DNA of 64,000 nt, taken from positions 62,092,794-62,156,793 of the forward strand of contig CM068313.1 of assembly GCA_034766995.1 (NCBI GenBank), written 5' to 3'. This DNA is from Acanthacorydalis orientalis (Eukaryota > Arthropoda > Insecta > Megaloptera > Corydalidae). Under the pieces are notes generated by a model. The model worked only from the letters and a program-made list of their open reading frames with translations. It was not told the DNA's origin and did not search any database. Shown here piece after piece: positions 22,425 to 35,972 of the stretch. The translations under genes were made by a program, and so were the position numbers. How positions within the stretch are numbered: position 1 is the stretch's first letter; every line of letters starts with the position of its first letter.

Positions 22425-23067
22425 TTGTCGTATCCCTCGGGTGCTGGTTACCAGAAAGGTTCCCTTCGCTGCCCGATGGTCGATCTTAATTGATTTTTCA
22501 GCCGCTGTCACCAGGATACATTTATACTTTGTCCAAAAGTTTTGTATTACATTTAATCTTTTTATTTGTTGTCAAATACAAATACAATAGATTAATTGTG
22601 TGCCTATGAATATAGTTTTGTTATCAAATACAATCGACTAATTTTATGCGCCTCTTAGTTTGTTGTTGTTTGAACAAATGCTGACGATAACTATCTAAGC
22701 ATCTTTCTATATCGAGCAGATTGTTCTAGAACAATCTATTTGTCCTATGATATTTGTTTGCTTAGACAGCTATGACAATTAGTTTGTATGCCGTATGTCA
22801 CACATATTTATAATCTTAAACTTTATTATATTAATGCTATCAAAAGGAAATTAATTCAGCTGATAAAATGTCTGTATTTTATTAATCAATGATCTTTTAA
22901 ACTAGGAATTAAAAATACAGTATGTATGCAAGAGTCAAGTAAATATGTTTAAATATGGAGCATGATTTTCCTAAAATCTTTATTTGGCAACATATACTTT
23001 TTTAAATAAATTAGTTTTGTAATTAGATCCTGTTTGTATTTTTCTTTAACTTATGTGTATCTATCTA

Positions 23068-23068
<1 letters not shown>
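22425..23068. other. No gene; contains a heat-shock-element-like palindrome
   Basis: No coding feature. A perfect 20-bp palindrome at 22718-22737, AGATTGTTCTAGAACAATCT, contains the TTCnnGAA arrangement of a heat-shock element. Without a nearby gene it has no assignable role. Confidence 0.5.
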
Positions 23069-23152
<84 letters not shown>

Positions 23153-23163
23153 GTATATATGTA
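23069..23163. repeat. (AT)n tract
   Basis: TA run with gtatat interruptions, directly followed by a GC-rich palindromic insert. Confidence 0.95.
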
Positions 23164-23216
23164 TCGAGTCGGGGAGTCGGGGGTCGACCCCCATATATGT
23201 ATATATGGGGGTCGAG
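23164..23216. repeat. Compound palindrome inside the AT tract
   Basis: Contains gggggtcgaccccc, a perfect 14-bp palindrome, overlapping a second inverted repeat in which cgacccccatatat pairs with atatatgggggtcg across two bases. The two can fold in alternative hairpins. GC-rich sequence inside an AT tract suggests fill-in or fold-back during repair. Confidence 0.75.
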
Positions 23217-23510
23217 TTGAAAATATTTTATTGAAAAAATTGTCAAGTTTTTATTTAAAAATAGATTAAAATTAACGGAAATATTTGTTGTACCTTAAGC
23301 AGGTCTGTATCGTTAGTGAAATACCAGAATTAAAATCAAAATCAAAAAGTATTTTATTGATATAAATTGTTACATCGGGTGTTGGTACACACAGTGGAAC
23401 GGAAATGGAATGGAATGGAAATATCAGAAAGGTTCAAGTCGGTTTTATAACATTGTTTATCGATTTGAAAATGTAATCATGTAATCATAAAATTAATATT
23501 TTTCTATTTG

Positions 23511-23577
<67 letters not shown>
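23217..23577. other. AT-rich spacer ending in an (AT)n tract
   Basis: No gene. A short ggaatggaatggaa run lies near 23403-23420 and a 65-bp TA run at 23513-23577. Confidence 0.6.
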
Positions 23578-23580
<3 letters not shown>

Positions 23581-24619
23581 TACGAAATCTGTTTATTAAA
23601 TAATTGTAATATGAAAGTGCACTTTATATTGAAAACATATATCCTGTTCTATATAAATTAAATACTCTTGAATGTTAGACAATGATGCAATGAAATAGTG
23701 TTGATTTAAAGTCGTGTTTAACTTTTATATTCTTTTGTATTCTAGCAACGAATAGTTCTCTCGGCTGTATTTCTTTCTGTTCTGTTGGAACACTGCTCTC
23801 TATTTTTCATCTTTGTGTATTTTATTGAATTGTATACAGTTTTGGTAGCCGACTGTGATAATTATGTTATTTGTTTTTAGTCATGTTTAAATTTCATGAT
23901 CGTTTTCGAACATATCTGTCGATTTTTACTTATTTAAGAAAGTCTCATTCAACGTTTAATTTCAGGTTTAGTGATTTCTTTCTTATTTGTGTGTACGAGA
24001 ACTGTATTGTTATTGCGATTATCTTTCTGTGTAAGTTTTTCGAACACGAATACAAGTTAAATAGATTATTTCTTAGAAATTTCAACAGTACGCGCTTAAA
24101 AGAGCTCATTCAGAGTGATCATTGACATCGAGTGAATTACTAACAATTGTTTGTTATTTGTATTTCATATAAACTGTGCCGCGAATCCGATTATATTTCT
24201 GTGTAACTTTTACGAACACGAATACGAGATTAATCGATTAAACGGTTCTTAATTTGTGGGTTATCTTCATTGGAGTATTTCAACTGTACGTGTATACAAG
24301 GGTAAGTCGTCTTTTAATAATGTATCTTGTAATGTTGCACAGTCGTGTCTTTTTGTGGTCGGTACGATGCATAGAAAACCGCATATGATAAAAAATGCAC
24401 ACAAAAAAGACATAACTTACGTTGGAAAATTAAGGACACGTTCCATAATTTTCTAAAATCGCATAAAACCAAAGCGATGAGTCAAAATAAACCGAAAATC
24501 GCGTAAAAAATTGAATGAAAATTCGGGAAATAAGAATGCTTAAAAAGTTCCTTCGAAAATCTGAAAGAAGTTGATATAAAACTTAAAATAAGTTCGTTTT
24601 AGGACTTGATTCATTTGAT
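23578..24619. other. No gene recognised
   Basis: AT-rich. The 84-codon ORF at 23871-24125 is hydrophobic and low in complexity. Two related blocks (23995-24085 and 24180-24250, sharing cgaacacgaatac) indicate a diverged local duplication about 170 bp apart. Confidence 0.45.
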
Positions 24620-25295
24620 TTTATTGAAAAGTGACAATTCTTTTCACATTTATTTTATCAGAATTATTGTGGCGATCTGACAATGTTCGGCAACGTTTGC
24701 GAACTGGTGCTAAATCACTTTCATCACTAGAAGAGATAGCCAGCTCTTCACATCTGCACGGTGAAGACAATGGTCCATTCACAAACAGTGTTAGCGTCGA
24801 CTTCACCCTCGTTCTGTGTTGATTTTTTTGCTCTGACAACGTAATCCCTGGTTTAAATTTTGCGATGACGATTTAACTAATTTTCTATGCAGTTCGCTAC
24901 ATCCATTAGAATTTGAAGGCTCGTTTAAAATTCGTGTCATGGACGAGAAAATGATTTTCAAATTTACTGTAAATTTGAAGAACTCCTCGAATTATATTTG
25001 CAGTGAGAGGGAAAGGTTTTTCTTCTATTCCGCTTCACTATCGTTTTCTGGATCTTCGACGATATCGAAAGTTACACCGATAATATCATCGCCACTTGAA
25101 GGATTATCCACAAGCAATTCGTCGACATCATTCTGGCTAAACCTTCAAAACCTTCTCCGTCAATTTCATGTGTCAAAGTAACGATTTCAGATGATGATGT
25201 CGATGTTTGAATGGTTGCACTGTTTGCAACACACCCAGACCAAGCTTTTCTTCGATTAGTTTAGTTTATTATTCTGCTCTTCTTCTGTAGACATT
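24620..25295 (-). pseudogene. Decayed ORF of unknown identity
   Basis: The minus strand, from an ATG at 25293 (MSTEEEQNN), shows coding-like segments in shifting frames: WSGCVANSATIQTSTSSSEI and HEIDGEGFEGL, then NDVDELLVDNPSSGDD and VEDPENDSEAE, and near 24800 EELAISSSDESDLAPVRKRC. The acidic and serine-rich composition resembles N-termini of DNA-transposon proteins such as piggyBac-like transposases, but no catalytic domain is present and I do not assign a family. At least three frame breaks are visible. Confidence 0.3.
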
Positions 25296-25569
25296 TTCTT
25301 TAATTGAAATCGTTCCTGGGGAAAAGTTCTCCCAGATAACTAATATTTAACTTTTGTTCATTTCTAACTTGAATTCATTTTTTAGACTCCTACTTATTTG
25401 CTAGGAAAAATTCAAAAAACCTAGTATTGTTGTTTAAAAAAAAAGAAAATTCAGTAAGAACAAATCACCTACCCTCTTCCCAAAGCAAAATCACGTTATT
25501 AACTAGCGAAGTGATACGATAAGAAATGCTTCGCTCCGAGTTTGTCTTCTGCCAAGCCGGTTACACAGG

Positions 25570-25905
25570 TAAACTGTTTTTCACGATCTTAAATTTTCAA
25601 TCAATTCGTTGTCATGGGTCTTCGGCTGATAAAATTTCAGATTTGTTTTCATAATGAATTCATGTATCGTATCAACATCCGCCTCCTCGCGAAGCAGTCT
25701 TATTTTGTATGTGCACGGTCTGTGCAGTGCTATGCGTAGGATTTTATTGTGTATTGTTTGTGTATTCTTGACATTAGTCCTCTTGACGTTCTTCCAAATG
25801 GATGCCGCGTACATTATGACCGGTCTTATCGCCATTTTGTAAAATAATAGCTTATTTTCAGCAGTGAGCTGACTTCTTGGTGAAATCATGCCGTATGTCA
25901 CTGGT
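25570..25905 (-). pseudogene. Jockey-clade RT C-terminal fragment
   Basis: A minus-strand frame (25901-25581) reads LTAENKLLFYKMAIRPVIMY, AASIWKNVKRTNVK and IHNKILRIAL. It aligns in order with the 40-kb element (YKMAIRPILTYASPIW, RTNIKRLQTIQNKILRMAV). A short plus-strand mirror ORF in the same place is a shadow. No 3' tail was seen. Confidence 0.75.
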
Positions 25906-26306
25906 ATGGCCGCGTTTACCTTCTTTAATTCTAATAAGAAAAATCAGCGCCAAACTTGAAATGATAAAAACTGTAATTATTTTTACACCATCCTAATACA
26001 ATATCATAATGAATTAAATACATTTTCATACGTCTTACGAACATTTATGATACCGTATATGTAGGTGGATATTCGATGTATAGCTATTAAGTTTATTGAA
26101 ATCAGACAAAAGATCACTCTTGTACAAATCCAACGATGAATGCAAACTGGCATAACGCAGATAAGTTTTAACGAAATTTATGTTCAATTTAATGAACACT
26201 CTGTAGGTGCAGGTTGATGAATTAGTATAGACTGTGTAGAGACAGTTCTAAAATCAATTCTTAATTCAAACAAAGAAGTATAACTAAACTAGGATTTAAG
26301 AAATAT

Positions 26307-26344
<38 letters not shown>

Positions 26345-26425
26345 AACAAACTATCGAATTAGAAAAATCGGTGCCAAGCTAGAAATGAGAAAAACCGCAA
26401 TTATTATTTGCACCAAATTAATACA

Positions 26426-26491
<66 letters not shown>

Positions 26492-26651
26492 ATATTGAAA
26501 TTGGGAAACAATTAAAGTAGATGTTACATTCACAATAATTTAATAATAAAACGTTTTTCATATAGATGCAAATCAAAAATCTTATAAAATGATTAAAAAA
26601 TCTCTGTTTTGTCTTAATTACTAATTATGATTTTGTATATAAAAATACACT

Positions 26652-26693
<42 letters not shown>
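25906..26693. repeat. AT-rich spacer with local duplication and three AT tracts
   Basis: A block of about 70 bp near 25930-26000 (gaaaaatcagcgccaaactt) recurs at 26360-26430 (gaaaaatcggtgccaagcta), each followed by a similar antisense-looking stretch. TA runs lie at 26310-26341, 26430-26487 and 26657-26691. No gene. Confidence 0.6.
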
Positions 26694-26695
<2 letters not shown>

Positions 26696-27918
26696 TGGGT
26701 GGGCCAATATGTAATGTCGGATTTCTCAGTAAATTTCTCAGACATTTTTTTTAATATAGACATTTTTTTTCAATAATATATTAATAATTGTGATCGATGT
26801 CTCTTTGGCATTGTATAAACGATTTCATAACACCATCCTCTTTGAGTTTGTTATCTTTTTCAGCAACCCAAAAAAGCTCAAAACATTCAATTCGCAGGCC
26901 TCTAAAGAATCATTTTTTCACTGATTAAGAGCAATTTAAAAACAACGAAATAAGTGAAAATCTGATGGTGCTAAATCCGGTGAATATGATGGACGAATAA
27001 GAACGTCCCAATTCAGCCCTCTCAATGTTTGCCTAGTCTGTAAATATACGTGTGGCATAGCGTTATCTCGGTGGAAAAATGCTCTTTTTCTATTGGAAAA
27101 TTCTGGTCATTTTTCCTTAATATTCTTCTTCAGTCTATCCAATTGTGAACAGTATTGATCAGAATCAATGATTTGATTAAGCGGCACGAACACATAAAAC
27201 AGTACCCCTTTCTAAACCCACCATACATATAACATGACTTTCTTGAGTTGAGAATCTTTTTTGTGAGAAGATAACGAGGTTGATTCTTGTTTAATTCAAT
27301 GTCTCTTTCGTGTCACATTATTGTAGACAATTCGTTTTTCATCCCCACTAACAATCCTCTTCAAAAACTGTTCGTTCCTATTGCATTTCGGCAAGAAATT
27401 CGATCGAGTGGATTTCTTTCGCTTGAATTGTGCGGAACCCACACATCATATCTGGAAGCCGTTTCATGTTGATGCAAATGGTTCTCAACATTTCATCAAT
27501 CTGTCGTGTGGTATAACGTGGATTATTTTCAACTGGACCGGAAATTTGATCATTATCAATCTCGATTTATCGTCGGTGAGACTACGAATCTCCATCACGA
27601 AACTTTTCGAACCATCTTTGCATCAATCTTTCATTCAGCACGATCATTATCCACATCAGAAATCTTTTGTACCGCATTTTTACCCTTGCGGAAATAAAAA
27701 AAGCACTATTGAACGAAAATATATCTTCTCGTTGTTCATATTGAAATCAAAAGAAGTATTAAAAATATTTACTAAATATAATGATTTTTTTTTAAATTAC
27801 AAGTTAGTCTCAGTTTTTAGACTGTACATGCGCTTTATAGATTATGAATTGTCTTTTACTTCAAAAACAGCAGAAATTATCTCTTAAGAAAAAATCCAAC
27901 ACTACTTATTGGCCAACG

Positions 27919-27922
<4 letters not shown>
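26694..27922 (-). mobile_element. mariner element with both termini, inactivated
   Basis: Terminal inverted repeats of about 30 bp are visible: left ttgggtgggccaatatgtaa, right (reverse complement) ttgcgttggccaataagtag, with about five mismatches over 30 positions. Length is about 1.23 kb, normal for mariner. The minus strand keeps FRKGKNAVQKI, RYDVWVPH, an HRDNAMPHVYLQ-like block and SYSPDLAPSDFHLF in several frames, with many stops. The remaining catalytic Asp of the D-34-D pair can be recognised. It sits within a TA-repeat tract, consistent with TA target choice. The 168-codon plus-strand ORF at 27381-27887 is antisense to the transposase. Confidence 0.85.
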
Positions 27923-27959
<37 letters not shown>

Positions 27960-28280
27960 GTAACATTAATTTTCTGACTAATATTTAAAGTTTAATTTGT
28001 AAATATTATATAATAAATAAAGACTTATTCTAGAAATAATCTGGTCTCCAATTCCGTACCAGCAATATAAGAATATTACATTCAGAATACACATTTGGTG
28101 TAAAATTATTGAAAAAAATTTTAGAGAAAATCACGGGATCTGCTAGAAGTGTTGAAAATAAATTTAAAATACATCTTATGGTACCAAAAAAAATATAGAA
28201 ATATATTTATATATTCTGTTCGTTTTTAATTTATTGAAAATACAAATTTGTTGTCAGATTTTAATTTTAAATCTTTATAT
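27923..28280. other. AT tract and AT-rich spacer
   Basis: A TA run at 27922-27957, then AT-rich DNA without features. Confidence 0.6.
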
Positions 28281-28335
28281 TTTTGTAATACCTAGTGTGA
28301 GTTTCTTCGATATACTCATACTAGGTATTACAAAA
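28281..28335. ncRNA. 22-bp hairpin, microRNA-precursor-like or small palindrome
   Basis: The arms 28281-28302 (ttttgtaatacctagtgtga, gt) and 28314-28335 are complementary over 22 positions with one difference that would be a G-U pair in RNA, around an 11-nt loop. The stem is too long to be chance in this composition. A precursor this short is at the lower limit for a microRNA; a fold-back repeat is the alternative. I see no second copy in the window. Confidence 0.4.
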
Positions 28336-28650
28336 CACATACCTTATTGTTAGTTATTTTGACCTGTAATTTGGATTCGCATTATTTTTAAAATACATTA
28401 AAGAATAATAAACCGAATCAGTTTTTTATGAAATATAATGTTTTTTGTTTTTCACTTAGACCTGCATCATTAGAGTGAATTTAATTTCAAATTTTTATAT
28501 TACTTCCTATCATTCTAAACAGATCTAATCAAACCAAAACAAATGTTCTGAAATTTTTTTTAAAAAATAAAGATCCTCTCTAATTGATTATATATGAATA
28601 GATGTTTTTTTAAAAAAAATCATACACCTTAAACGATTACTATTGAGATA
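28336..28650. other. AT-rich spacer, no gene
   Basis: No ORF, repeat or RNA signal recognised. Confidence 0.5.
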
Positions 28651-29385
28651 TACGAGGGGAGATCCAAAAGTTCGCGGAAAAAATAACAAAGAAAAGTATG
28701 ATTGACTTTAATTTTTTTTTATTATTCAATATAGTCCCCCTTAATATTAATAAATTTCTTACAACGCTCAATGTGCTTTTCGAGATCTTCAAAAAATATT
28801 CTTAGGGTTTGCTTGAACAGTACTCTGAAATAGCCGACTTTACTTCTTCGTCGGCCTGAATTTATTTTCTTCTTAAGTCTCTGTTCAGATTTAGGAATAG
28901 AAAGCAATCGCCCGGTCCCAGATCTGGGTTATATGATATATGGCAGAGTTGTTGGAAGCCATATTCAGTTACGACAGTCATCGAACTCTTACTTCGATAT
29001 ACCAGAGCATTGTCTCGCAAAAGAAGAACAATTTCGACCATTTTTCACGTCTTTTTTCTTTAATGGCTTGTCAAAGTCGACGAATACTCGACTCGTAGCA
29101 CTCTCTGGCTAATCTGGACACACTTTTCTTTGTATTCAATTAAGAATACAAGAATACCTTCTGCATCACAATACACAGTCGTCAACATTGCTTCCGCTGA
29201 CTGCGACACCTAAAGACCCCTTTTTCAGGTACTGCGTGGACTCTTGTATGCTCTCAAGTGATAGTGATGGATCCAAGTCTCGTCTCTGGTAATAATTCCG
29301 TTCAAAATCCGAAGAAAATCGTCGCGACGTAGCTCCAAAAACACCCGACTGCACGCCACTTGTTACCTCTTTTGTATCGGTTCAA
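28651..29385 (-). pseudogene. mariner transposase remnant, 3' two-thirds
   Basis: Starts with the terminus tacgaggggagatccaaaag followed by ttcgcgg, similar to the right end of the 2.5-3.2 kb mariner. The minus strand codes in shifted frames for a SLESIQEST-containing DETW-region segment, a heavily altered DNA block (reading RQCSGISK where the family has a DNAP core), a GPG-CFLF-like stretch, LKKKINSGRR, FFEDLEKHIERCKKFINIKG and DYIE. Several stops are present. The other terminus is missing: the element is cut near 29385, where the 5' end of a Jockey-like element begins. Confidence 0.7.
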
Positions 29386-29790
29386 GCATTCTCACCGCTC
29401 AAGAGCAAGTTGTCGTCCGGCGCCGCACTTTCGGGCGTCTTGACGCGTCTTCTCTTCTTACGCGGCTTCAGCCACTCGACCTCATCGTGGTCTGAATCGA
29501 TTGTCGGTGCGGTCACCTCCATATCTGCCATGATGCAGTCGAACTTTTAACAGTAAGAAAAAACACACACCTGCACGAAAAGACTGCCAACAAATAGCGC
29601 AAAGCGTCTCAGTATTAACACCGGAATCGGTGAACACTTGCACAATACCAACTACACAGCACAATAGCACTGGATAGCGCGGCACTGCACAAAAACACTC
29701 TGTCTCCTCACTTCACAGCGGAGCTCCACAAAAATACATCCGTCCGCGACCGATGCCAGCCGTGAACCTACAATGATACTTCGATTTTAC
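29386..29790 (-). pseudogene. 5' end of a Jockey-like element: 5' UTR and gag N-terminus
   Basis: On the minus strand an ATG at 29530-29532 opens a 50-codon frame beginning MADMEVTAPTIDSDHDEVEW, followed by a basic stretch KPRKKRRRVK and ending at a TGA near 29383. Upstream is GC-richer sequence resembling a 5' UTR. The acidic-then-basic N-terminus and CpG-rich composition fit the gag N-termini of the other Jockey-clade elements here, but there is no zinc knuckle to prove it. Confidence 0.4.
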
Positions 29791-29794
29791 ACGA

Positions 29795-30135
29795 ATCTTA
29801 CACGAGTTCTCCGCTCTTCCTCCCCGGGAAGTTAAAAACATAATAGACAGCATTAAAGCTCATCAAGTTCCCGGAGTCGATGGACTCCAGAACAGAATCC
29901 TTCGACATTACCCACCAAGGGGTTGGTTTTACATATCAACGTCTGTAATGCGGAACTAAGCCTGATCCACTTCCTATCAAAGTTGAAACATGCCAGGATC
30001 CTAGCTATTTGTAAGCCTGGCAAGAAGGGTGATGACATAGAAAGCTATCCCCCGATCAGCTTGATACCGATTGCCAGCAGGGTACTGTAGAGACTAGTCC
30101 TGAAGCGCGTTCAAAAGCACGAAACAGCAGTAAAA
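29795..30135 (+). pseudogene. Jockey-clade RT N-terminal fragment
   Basis: The plus strand reads LPPREVKNIIDSIKAHQVPG and VDGLQNRILRHYP, then in another frame CNAELSLIHF, LKHARILAICKPGKKGDDIE and YPPISLIPIASRVL. It matches the start of the Jockey-clade RT domain (compare APGDDEIQNRVLKYLP and YRPISLLSSISK at 40 kb). Head to head with the preceding Jockey-like 5' end. Confidence 0.75.
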
Positions 30136-30142
30136 AGAACGT

Positions 30143-30350
30143 TCGTGTGCTCGTGTACACAGAACAGAAGTGAAACTTCAGTGTTTTTATGTAAATGTAC
30201 GGAAGGGAGGATTGTTGCCAATTACAGGTTCAGTAATATAAATAAGACATTCTATAATTAAATAAGGAAGGGGGCACTGCTATAAATTACATGTTTGATA
30301 ATAGAAAGAAGACATGTTATAGTGAAAAACATAATTTTATTCTGATTAAA
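30143..30350 (-). repeat. Rep-3, copy 2
   Basis: Second copy of the 16315-16532 repeat, starting at gtgtgctcgtgtacacagaa and ending near attctgatt. No Helentron coding sequence adjoins it, so it would be a solo 3' end or non-autonomous copy. Confidence 0.8.
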
Positions 30351-30399
30351 TTCAAGCTTTTCGTCTCAATTTGAAAATGTGCCCTGGCGTACTTAATTA

Positions 30400-31262
30400 T
30401 TTCTAGGCGACGACGAGTATACTCGACGAAAACACACTAGCAGACTTGCTGTAAGATTGCCTGAAATTATAATAAAATGATAATTTTTTTTGATTGTTTC
30501 CTTGAAATTTTTTTAATTTTATTCGTAAATAATTCACAAATCACATTTCATTACTCTTCGTTGGCATCGATTTTTTTAATCTTGAATGTTGTTTAAAATT
30601 CAGGCGACTTTCTAAACATTGCTCAGCATATAAACTAGTTTGCTCCACTGTTATGTTCAGTAAGTCATAATGTAAAAAAAAAAACATAAAGAACACATAT
30701 TTGGTTCTTGATGAATGGGGGAAATAGTGAAATTTGAGCCATAATTAGTAGTAAATTTAAATTGTGCTCGCTCACCATCTCTACTTTTCCATTGCACATT
30801 TGAATATTTATTTTTTTTATCGAGGTCGTTACCTTCTTCATCCTCATCACTACTTTCATCGGAAGACGTTGAAATTACTGATGTTCTTCTCTGTGTCCTT
30901 GGATGTAAAACCGCATCTTCATTATCTTCTTCAACCTCGTCACTACTTTCATCACAAGACGTCACAGGTGTTATTGTTCTTTTCTGTTTTCTTCGATGTA
31001 AAGATATATTTTCATCACTACCAGTAAAACTCGTCTGGGAGGCTAAATAAAAACATTATTCACTTCACAAGTTTTTCTATTACACCCTCTAATACTTTTC
31101 TAGATAGCAGACGAAAGATTCACGAAACGAAGAGAAAACTGCTTAGAAACATTCTAAAATGTGCTAAAATTACAAATACATACATTTTTTACCGAAATTT
31201 TACAATAAACAGCAAAAACGATTTTTTCATGACGAGCATACTCGACATAAACGCTTAAGGGT
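30400..31262 (-). pseudogene. piggyBac-like transposase N-terminal remnant
   Basis: On the minus strand (31010-30550) the order is an acidic N-terminus with two SCDESSDEVEED / SSDESSDEDEEG blocks, then VQWKSRDG and FKFTTNYGSNFTI, then in another frame DLLNITVEQTSLYAEQCLES and SRLKKS. The (T/V)EQT-x-YAEQ block resembles the conserved start of the piggyBac DDE region (TNRYAEQ). Both ends carry a similar palindromic motif (cgacgagtatactcg near 30413 and gacgagcatactcg near 31218), common near piggyBac-like termini. No catalytic core remains. Target-site TTAA copies cannot be confirmed. Confidence 0.5.
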
Positions 31263-33381
<2,119 letters not shown>

Positions 33382-33650
33382 CTAGGTCCTTGTTCGTTTT
33401 ATCACAATTCTGAAACCATACGATTCCGACAAGTAACCCGGAATTAACCTTGTGTGATATTCTTGTTGTAATAAACAAATGTGCCGGCGAAAAAGGCAGT
33501 ACGGCTGTAATATGCATTCACATTCCTTCCCATACGTACGGTTGTCGGTGAGGAACAAACAATCGCAGTTCAATTGTATCATTTGTACAAAACAAATTAT
33601 TCCAAGTGTAAACAGTAGCAAGATGACGACGTTGCGCCCGTGATCTACTT
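33382..33650 (-). CDS. Small cysteine-rich ORF with signal-peptide-like N-terminus
   Basis: The minus-strand frame begins with a hydrophobic stretch (ILLLFTLGIICFVQMI) and continues CDCLFLTDNRTYGKECEC, then PYC and HIC, ending at 33382. Six cysteines follow the hydrophobic segment, and TDNRTYGKEC resembles the TDG-x-TYxNEC core of Kazal-type inhibitors, although the spacing differs from the standard domain. No in-frame ATG precedes the hydrophobic stretch after the upstream stop, so it is either an exon or has lost its start. A TATA-like ttatatatcg lies upstream at about 33658-33668. Real status uncertain; it could be a secreted-peptide exon or chance. Confidence 0.3.
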
Positions 33651-33718
33651 TTTATTTACGATATATAAGGGTTGGCAACGATATGTTCGCCGCCCAGTCC
33701 ATTACAATAGTAAGGACC

Positions 33719-35732
33719 GTTATATTTAGCTCTCCTGTTATTTTTTACAAGCTAGCTAATTGAAAACGTTCGATTCCTCAAATAAGATACACTTACTGTA
33801 TATTGTAAGGAATGTATCAGTGTTTAAAATGTTTCATCAAATAAAATTTATATGACCATTATGTAAACGATTATATGTAAGAATGTGACGTAGATAAGCA
33901 GAATTTTTATATTAAATCTATTGTATCCGTATATATAAGATCATGTATTATATAAGTACCAACCTCTTGTAATAAATATTTTATTCGAAATACAGTACTT
34001 TACTCACGTACTTATTCCCTGCAAAAACAACACAAGTCAAAACAATTCATGTTGATTTTTTCTATACATTAAGGTTTCATAGGACAGTAATTGTTGAACA
34101 ACTAATAAATTAAAGTCCTAGAAAAACGTTTAACAACGAAAATCTATAAAAAACCTTATTACTTTTGTGTTACGCAGTCTTCATTAAATTCTGTAAAATT
34201 TAAATTCTGTGTCTTATGCGGTTCTTGAATTATGATTTTTTCCGTTTTCCATTTTACATTCAGCAAACGAAAAATGTGCCAATTGCCGTCACTGTCGCAC
34301 CAAATAACTGGGATTATGTAACAGTCACATCTATGAACGGGTGACAACGATAATCGTGTCATTAATATTATGATATTAGGGGTTCCTGACAGTTTCTTCG
34401 CTTGGATGATAGTGATGTTGGAAGGAATCGAAACAAATCCAGAATTAACAATTTAAGAATTGTCTAATAGACTTCAGTGCCCCTGGTCAACAGTGCTAGA
34501 ACATATGAAAAAAATCGGAAAGGTCTGGAGAGAAGGTGTTTGAGTACTGCACGATCTTACTGAAGAAAACAAAATAATTCAGATAACCACGTGCACATCA
34601 CTCAAGATAAGGTTCTCCGCTGACCCTTTTTTAAAACGTATCGTCGCAGGTGATGAAAAATTGATCCTTTAAGACAACAGAAAATAAACAATGGTTGTCA
34701 CCAAATCAGAAAGCCAAACCATCTTTTAAGCCAGGTTTGACCATTCAAAAGATATTGCTGTGTGTTTGGTGGGATTATAAAGGAATCATTTATTATGAGA
34801 CGTTAAATCCGGGCGAAACTGTTAATTATTATCTCGTTTGTGAACAACTGGATAGCAAGTTAATTTAGTGTACATAAATGTTCTATTATAATCAGACGGC
34901 GACTGCGAACGATGATTCGGTTAAAGTATGACGGATGCACGCCTCGATCTGCGTTAGATATCCTCAATTGACATAATTACCTCGCCAATTAGGTAACAGG
35001 TGAATTAATTACGGCCGCACTTTGAACCGTAAACGTGATAAGGTGATTATGAGTGCCCCATTCTAATCGAATGGCGACGCGCAACGATAATTCAGTTCAA
35101 GATTGTGCGAAATAGGCCTCTGTCTACACCAGATAGCCGAAAACGAGTTTATTTTGTTCGATAATGGGTCCCGAAATCGACTAATTGTGTAGTAAACCCT
35201 AACCAGTCGGTGCTTTCGGAACGACTTAGTCGACATTCCGAATGCCCGCTACACAAATTGCCAGAGCGGGGAGGCCGTGAAACGCCCGACGCGCGCTCGT
35301 CGAGTCCGTGCGCGCTGGATCCGCCGTCGCCCCTGACTGAAAACGAATAGTAGGCGTGTGACATGCAAACAGCGACACATTCAATCGAACAATCAGATTT
35401 TGTACCACTTGTCCACTCTTTTCACGCTCTATTAATACTTGTAAATAGGGAATAATAAAAGGACAACACCGGTCGTATCATCAAAGTACGTCCGAAGTTC
35501 GAACTGCACCACTAATTAGTCGATTCAATGTAATTAGTGGACGGATTAAGTAACTTGAAAATCTCACGAGTAATACGAAGTTTATCTCACACATATATGA
35601 GCGAATTTTAAATATCTGTGAACGTTTGAATGATGTGCAGCAGTTAGAATCATCAAAGTACCTCCGAACTTCGAACTGCACCATTAATTAGTCCGCCTGG
35701 AAAGAGTTAATTGCATTTTTTGTCATTAACGC

Positions 35733-35781
<49 letters not shown>

Positions 35782-35907
35782 CAATATTATTATGGATGTG
35801 TGTTTGTGTGCTATCATCGTACTATCGTGCTTTCTCCCATATAGAATTGTCGAGTAACAAAAACCGAAAGAAATGTAATTATTATTAAATTTCTACTTAT
35901 ATGCACA

Positions 35908-35942
<35 letters not shown>

Positions 35943-35972
35943 TAGTACTAAATTCCATGTTTCTATGTTTTT
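33719..35972 (+). repeat. Rep-1, copy C
   Basis: Collinear with copy B from its first base (gttatatttagctctcctg) and running slightly further to tagtactaaattccatg, so this is the most complete copy. AT tracts at 35737-35777 and 35912-35938. The core encodes the same short minus-strand ORFs as copy B with a few substitutions. Confidence 0.92.
34395..34866 (+). pseudogene. mariner transposase fragment inside Rep-1 copy C
   Basis: Same fragment as in copy B, with additional stop codons (for example GV-stop-VLHD near 34542). Shared boundaries in both copies show that the mariner piece was part of the unit before it spread or was duplicated. Confidence 0.8.

Noticed and set aside
22718..22737. 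Heat-shock-element palindrome as a functional promoter
   Set aside because: A single site with no adjacent gene or TATA box; recorded only as a sequence motif.
27381..27887. 168-codon plus-strand ORF
   Set aside because: Antisense to the decayed mariner transposase, whose termini and motifs fix the coding strand as minus.
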